DNA of 64,000 nt from Candidatus Fimivivens faecavium (GTDB lineage Bacteria > Bacillota > Clostridia > Oscillospirales > Ruminococcaceae). Position 1 is the first letter of the stretch; the number at the start of each line of letters is the position of its first letter. The position numbers were made by a program, and so were the translations under genes. Below are positions 62,063-64,000 of this stretch, piece after piece. The DNA lies in NCBI GenBank assembly GCA_018716105.1, contig DVKH01000035.1, forward strand, positions 22,312 to 86,311, in the 5' to 3' direction. Under the pieces are notes generated by a model. That model was given only the letters and a program-made list of their open reading frames with translations. It was not told the DNA's origin and ran no database searches.

Positions 62063-62138
62063 TGGTGGACCCGAAGAGGATCGAACTCTCGACCTTACGG
62101 ATGCGAACCGTACGCTCTCCCAGCTGAGCTACGGGCCC
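62063..62138 (-). tRNA. tRNA-Ala (anticodon CGC)
   Basis: A cloverleaf is present with acceptor GGGCCCG / CGGGTCC containing the G3-U70 pair that identifies alanine. The D arm is GCTC...GAGC. The anticodon loop TTCGCAT is on stem TACGG/CCGTA, and the T loop is GAGAG-TTCGATC-CTCTT. The CCA end is encoded. Confidence 0.93.
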
Positions 62139-62171
62139 ATATGTACGGGACACCACGACGTGATATCCCGA

Positions 62172-62247
62172 TGGAGCTGTTGATCAGATTCGAACTGACG
62201 ACCTCGTCCTTACCAAGGACGTGCTCTGCCAACTGAGCCACAACAGC
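62172..62247 (-). tRNA. tRNA-Thr (anticodon GGT)
   Basis: Acceptor GCTGTTG / CAACAGC with discriminator T and encoded CCA. Anticodon loop TTGGTAA on stem CGTCC/GGACG. T arm GTCAG-TTCGAAT-CTGAT. Confidence 0.95.
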
Positions 62248-62518
62248 ATAAATTATAATAGAAAAAACAGTTGATTTTCAGAACTGTCCCTCTATCATTT
62301 TGATGAGAACATAAGCTATTATACACGCTGCTCTCCCCAAAGTCAACCCATTTTTTAATAAACCAGCTCTAATTTTAAAATCTAACAAAGAATGCCAATA
62401 ATTCTCATACGAAACGCGCTTCTCTATTCAGTTTCTGCAAAATGATTTCAAATATTCAGGCATTCCAAATGAATGCAGCCTCAGTTCTTTGATCAAAGCA
62501 GACGTTTCATTGCCCTTG

Positions 62519-62758
62519 TCACTTTTGAAGATCAGCATTGCACGATACAACGGTTTCTGCAAAAAATCCGCCGCCCCCGCGCGATAGCATTTCATCTTCT
62601 GCATAATTTACAGCGGTCATCATCAGGACTGGGATCTCATAATACCTTTCATCTTCTTTCATTGATTTCAGCATTTCTATTCGGTTGGATCCTGGCATAA
62701 TCATGCCTAATAATATCCTGATTTTCAGCGAACTAAGGGCCTGAACGCCGGAGTGCAT
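62519..62758 (-). pseudogene. Response-regulator receiver domain remnant
   Basis: The reading includes ILLGMIMPGSNRIEMLKSMKEDERYYEIPVLMMTAVNYAEDEMLSRGGGGFFAE. This mirrors the LLDIMMPGMDGIEVLKxMKxDERYxxIPVIMLTA core of a receiver domain. The phospho-accepting Asp is Gly here, and the domain lacks its beginning and end. No start or ribosome binding site is convincing. It is decayed. Confidence 0.65.
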
Positions 62759-63120
62759 CTACTTAAGCCGATATCTCTATTCCAGAAGAGCACTCCGATG
62801 GCAGGGCTGGTAGGATCATCGTGTACCATCATGATCTGATACAAGCCGCAATTCTCCAACATGATATAAGGTCGATTTTAAAACAGGCTCAGCGATACTA
62901 TCTCCAATCTTCTTTACAATAAAGCACAACATATCTTTTTTATACTTTAAGTTTAAATAAAAGCGACCAAAAGAAGCCCTTCTCAACATTTATCATAATC
63001 TTGCTTTTTTCTAAAGAATTCAGATTACCTTACTCATTGTAAACGGCTGCACCATTGCAGACATATCGCTTCGCAAAAAGGCACACAAACTCAGAAATAA
63101 GAGTTTGTGTGCCTTCGTTT
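62759..63120. other. AT-rich decayed intergenic region
   Basis: No intact gene was found. Short frames on the minus strand read like protein for 30-40 codons and then stop, consistent with further decay of the same gene or a neighbour. The stretch lies between tRNA-Trp and the receiver remnant. Confidence 0.4.
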
Positions 63121-63196
63121 TGGCAGGGGCAGAAGGATTCGAACCCTCGGCACGCGGTTTTGGAGACCGCTGCTCTACCAGCTGAGCTATGCCCCT
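63121..63196 (-). tRNA. tRNA-Trp (anticodon CCA)
   Basis: Acceptor AGGGGCA / TGCCCCT with discriminator G and encoded CCA. Anticodon loop CTCCAAA on stem GCGGT/ACCGC. T arm GAGGG-TTCGAAT-CCTTC. Last tRNA after the 5S gene on the minus strand. Confidence 0.95.
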
Positions 63197-63237
63197 AACT
63201 AATCAATTGCGCCGAGCCGTCAAACCCCAATTTCCAG

Positions 63238-63311
63238 TGGGCCATCAGGGACTCGAACCCCGGACAAACCGGTTATGAGCCGGTTGCTCTAACCAACTGA
63301 GCTAATGGCCC
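63238..63311 (-). tRNA. tRNA-Met (anticodon CAT)
   Basis: Acceptor GGGCCAT / ATGGCCC, discriminator A. The CCA is not encoded (CTG follows). Anticodon loop CTCATAA on stem ACCGG/CCGGT. The acceptor and arms resemble elongator methionine tRNA rather than initiator or the Ile2 type. Confidence 0.9.
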
Positions 63312-63365
63312 ATCACTATTTTATGAAATCGTATGCCGTCAGTTTCCTGACGGCATACGATTCAT

Positions 63366-63441
63366 TGGCTCCCCAAGTTGGACTCGAACCAACGACCCTG
63401 CGGTTAACAGCCGCATGCTCTACCGACTGAGCTATTGAGGA
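63366..63441 (-). tRNA. tRNA-Asn (anticodon GTT)
   Basis: Acceptor TCCTCAA / TTGGGGA (G-T pairs) with discriminator G and encoded CCA. Anticodon loop CTGTTAA on stem TGCGG/CCGCA. T arm GTTGG-TTCGAGT-CCAAC. Confidence 0.95.
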
Positions 63442-63479
63442 ATATCCGTCAGGATCAGTTTTAGCTGATCCTGACCAGT

Positions 63480-63596
63480 GCCGGCGACGACCTATTTTCC
63501 CAGGGCGCTTCCACCCAAGTATCTTCGGCGCGTGTGAGCTTAACGACCGTGTTCGGAATGGGAACGGGTGGGACCTCACAGCTATAGACACCGACT
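63480..63596 (-). rRNA. rrf: 5S ribosomal RNA
   Basis: The minus strand reads GGTGTCTATAGCTGTGAGGT at the 5' side, then CCCACCCGTTCCCATTCCGA, ACACGG...CGTTAAGCTC and CTGGGAAAATAGGTCGTCGC at the 3' side, which is the typical bacterial 5S. The exact ends are not certain to a few bases. It is separated from 23S by two tRNA genes. Confidence 0.96.
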
Positions 63597-63617
63597 AGAG
63601 AGCATCTCCATGCTCTT

Positions 63618-63693
63618 TGGTGACCCGTGGGGGATTCGAACCCCCGTTGCCGGCGTGAGAGGCCGGAGTCTTAGGCCACTTGACCAACGGGCC
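63618..63693 (-). tRNA. tRNA-Glu (anticodon CTC)
   Basis: Acceptor GGCCCGT / ACGGGTC, discriminator A, CCA encoded. Anticodon loop CTCTCAC on stem CCGGC/GCCGG. Lies between 5S and tRNA-Lys. Confidence 0.93.
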
Positions 63694-63787
63694 ATGAATT
63701 ACCGTGGCCTTTGGTTCAAAGCACGGTATTTATCAAAACGCCAAAGGCGTTGTGACCGAAATGTGCATCAATCAGATACACAAATCA

Positions 63788-63863
63788 TGGTGCACCTTCA
63801 GGGGCTCGAACCCAGGACCCACTGATTAAGAGTCAGTTGCTCTACCATCTGAGCTAAAGGTGC
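63788..63863 (-). tRNA. tRNA-Lys (anticodon CTT)
   Basis: Acceptor GCACCTT / AAGGTGC, discriminator A, CCA encoded. Anticodon loop CTCTTAA on stem ACTGA/TCAGT. It is the first gene after 23S. Confidence 0.95.
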
Positions 63864-63935
63864 GTTTTAGGGAATGGGAACGTCCATACCCAAAAAATTG
63901 AACAACGGAACTGCAGGGATGAAACCGAAAGGGAC

Positions 63936-64000
63936 AAGCCCTCGACCGATTAGTACTCTCTGGCTAAACGCCTCGCGGCGCTTACACCCAGAGCCTATCA
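63936..64000 (-). rRNA. rrl: 23S ribosomal RNA, 3' end (partial)
   Basis: The minus strand at the window edge reads TGATAGGCTCTGGGTGTAAG and then TTTAGCCAGAGAGTACTAAT and CGGTCGAGGGCTTGTCC, the well conserved 3' end of bacterial 23S rRNA. Only the last 65 or so bases are inside the window. Confidence 0.93.

Overview
The window looks like part of a chromosome from a GC-rich Gram-positive anaerobe of the class Clostridia, most likely an Oscillospiraceae/Ruminococcaceae-type gut bacterium. The signs are a CIRCE-controlled groESL operon, an Rnf-type electron-transport cluster, a MecA-like adaptor, DUF6514, ferredoxin-linked reductases, a superoxide reductase, and strong GGAGG ribosome binding sites throughout. 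The organism is inferred from gene content; I made no database match.

Region 1 (1-4388) is the right end of a prophage: small tail/neck proteins, a reverse transcriptase of the diversity-generating-retroelement (DGR) type, and a 618-residue tail or receptor-binding protein. That protein carries a C-type-lectin-like variable segment followed by three Ig-like repeats. The prophage ends inside a host SPFH/stomatin-like gene. Only the N-terminal 90 or so codons of this gene remain, next to its usual partner nfeD.

Region 2 (4.4-11.2 kb) has nfeD, a PadR regulator and an AT-richer type III restriction-modification island (XRE regulator, mod, res). Region 3 (11.3-18.1 kb) holds groESL with its CIRCE operator, a ZIP metal transporter, a PAS-LuxR regulator and an FAD oxidoreductase. 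Region 4 (18.3-26.7 kb, all minus strand) is rnfC-D-E-A, without rnfG or rnfB, followed by a DUF4015 lipoprotein-like hydrolase and nucleoside salvage genes (deoD, deoB, cdd, BMP-type nucleoside-binding lipoprotein).

Region 5 (26.8-43.3 kb) contains mecA-like, rpe, a probable structured small RNA, a response regulator/histidine kinase/HtrA operon, ychF, an EamA transporter, a patatin-like lipase, and an iron-dependent alcohol dehydrogenase broken by an amber codon. It also has an SDR, a superoxide reductase and a glutathione peroxidase in a row, a DsrE protein, DUF4438 and a ROK sugar kinase. Region 6 (43.4-61.2 kb) is envelope and transport: a MATE pump, an AraC regulator divergent from an MMPL transporter with a dedicated secreted coiled-coil partner, an EamA transporter, a cell-wall amidase, a DUF885 lipoprotein, a secreted transglutaminase-like protein, an aldo/keto reductase plus MerR regulator with a clear 19-bp-spacer operator-promoter, and a serine beta-lactamase-like lipoprotein.

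Region 7 (61.6-64 kb) is the 3' end of a ribosomal RNA operon read on the minus strand: 23S (partial), tRNA-Lys, tRNA-Glu, 5S, tRNA-Asn, tRNA-Met, tRNA-Trp, then a decayed stretch with a response-regulator remnant, then tRNA-Thr and tRNA-Ala. The most interesting item is the prophage reverse transcriptase and its putative hypervariable target, for which I could not find the expected template repeat inside the window.
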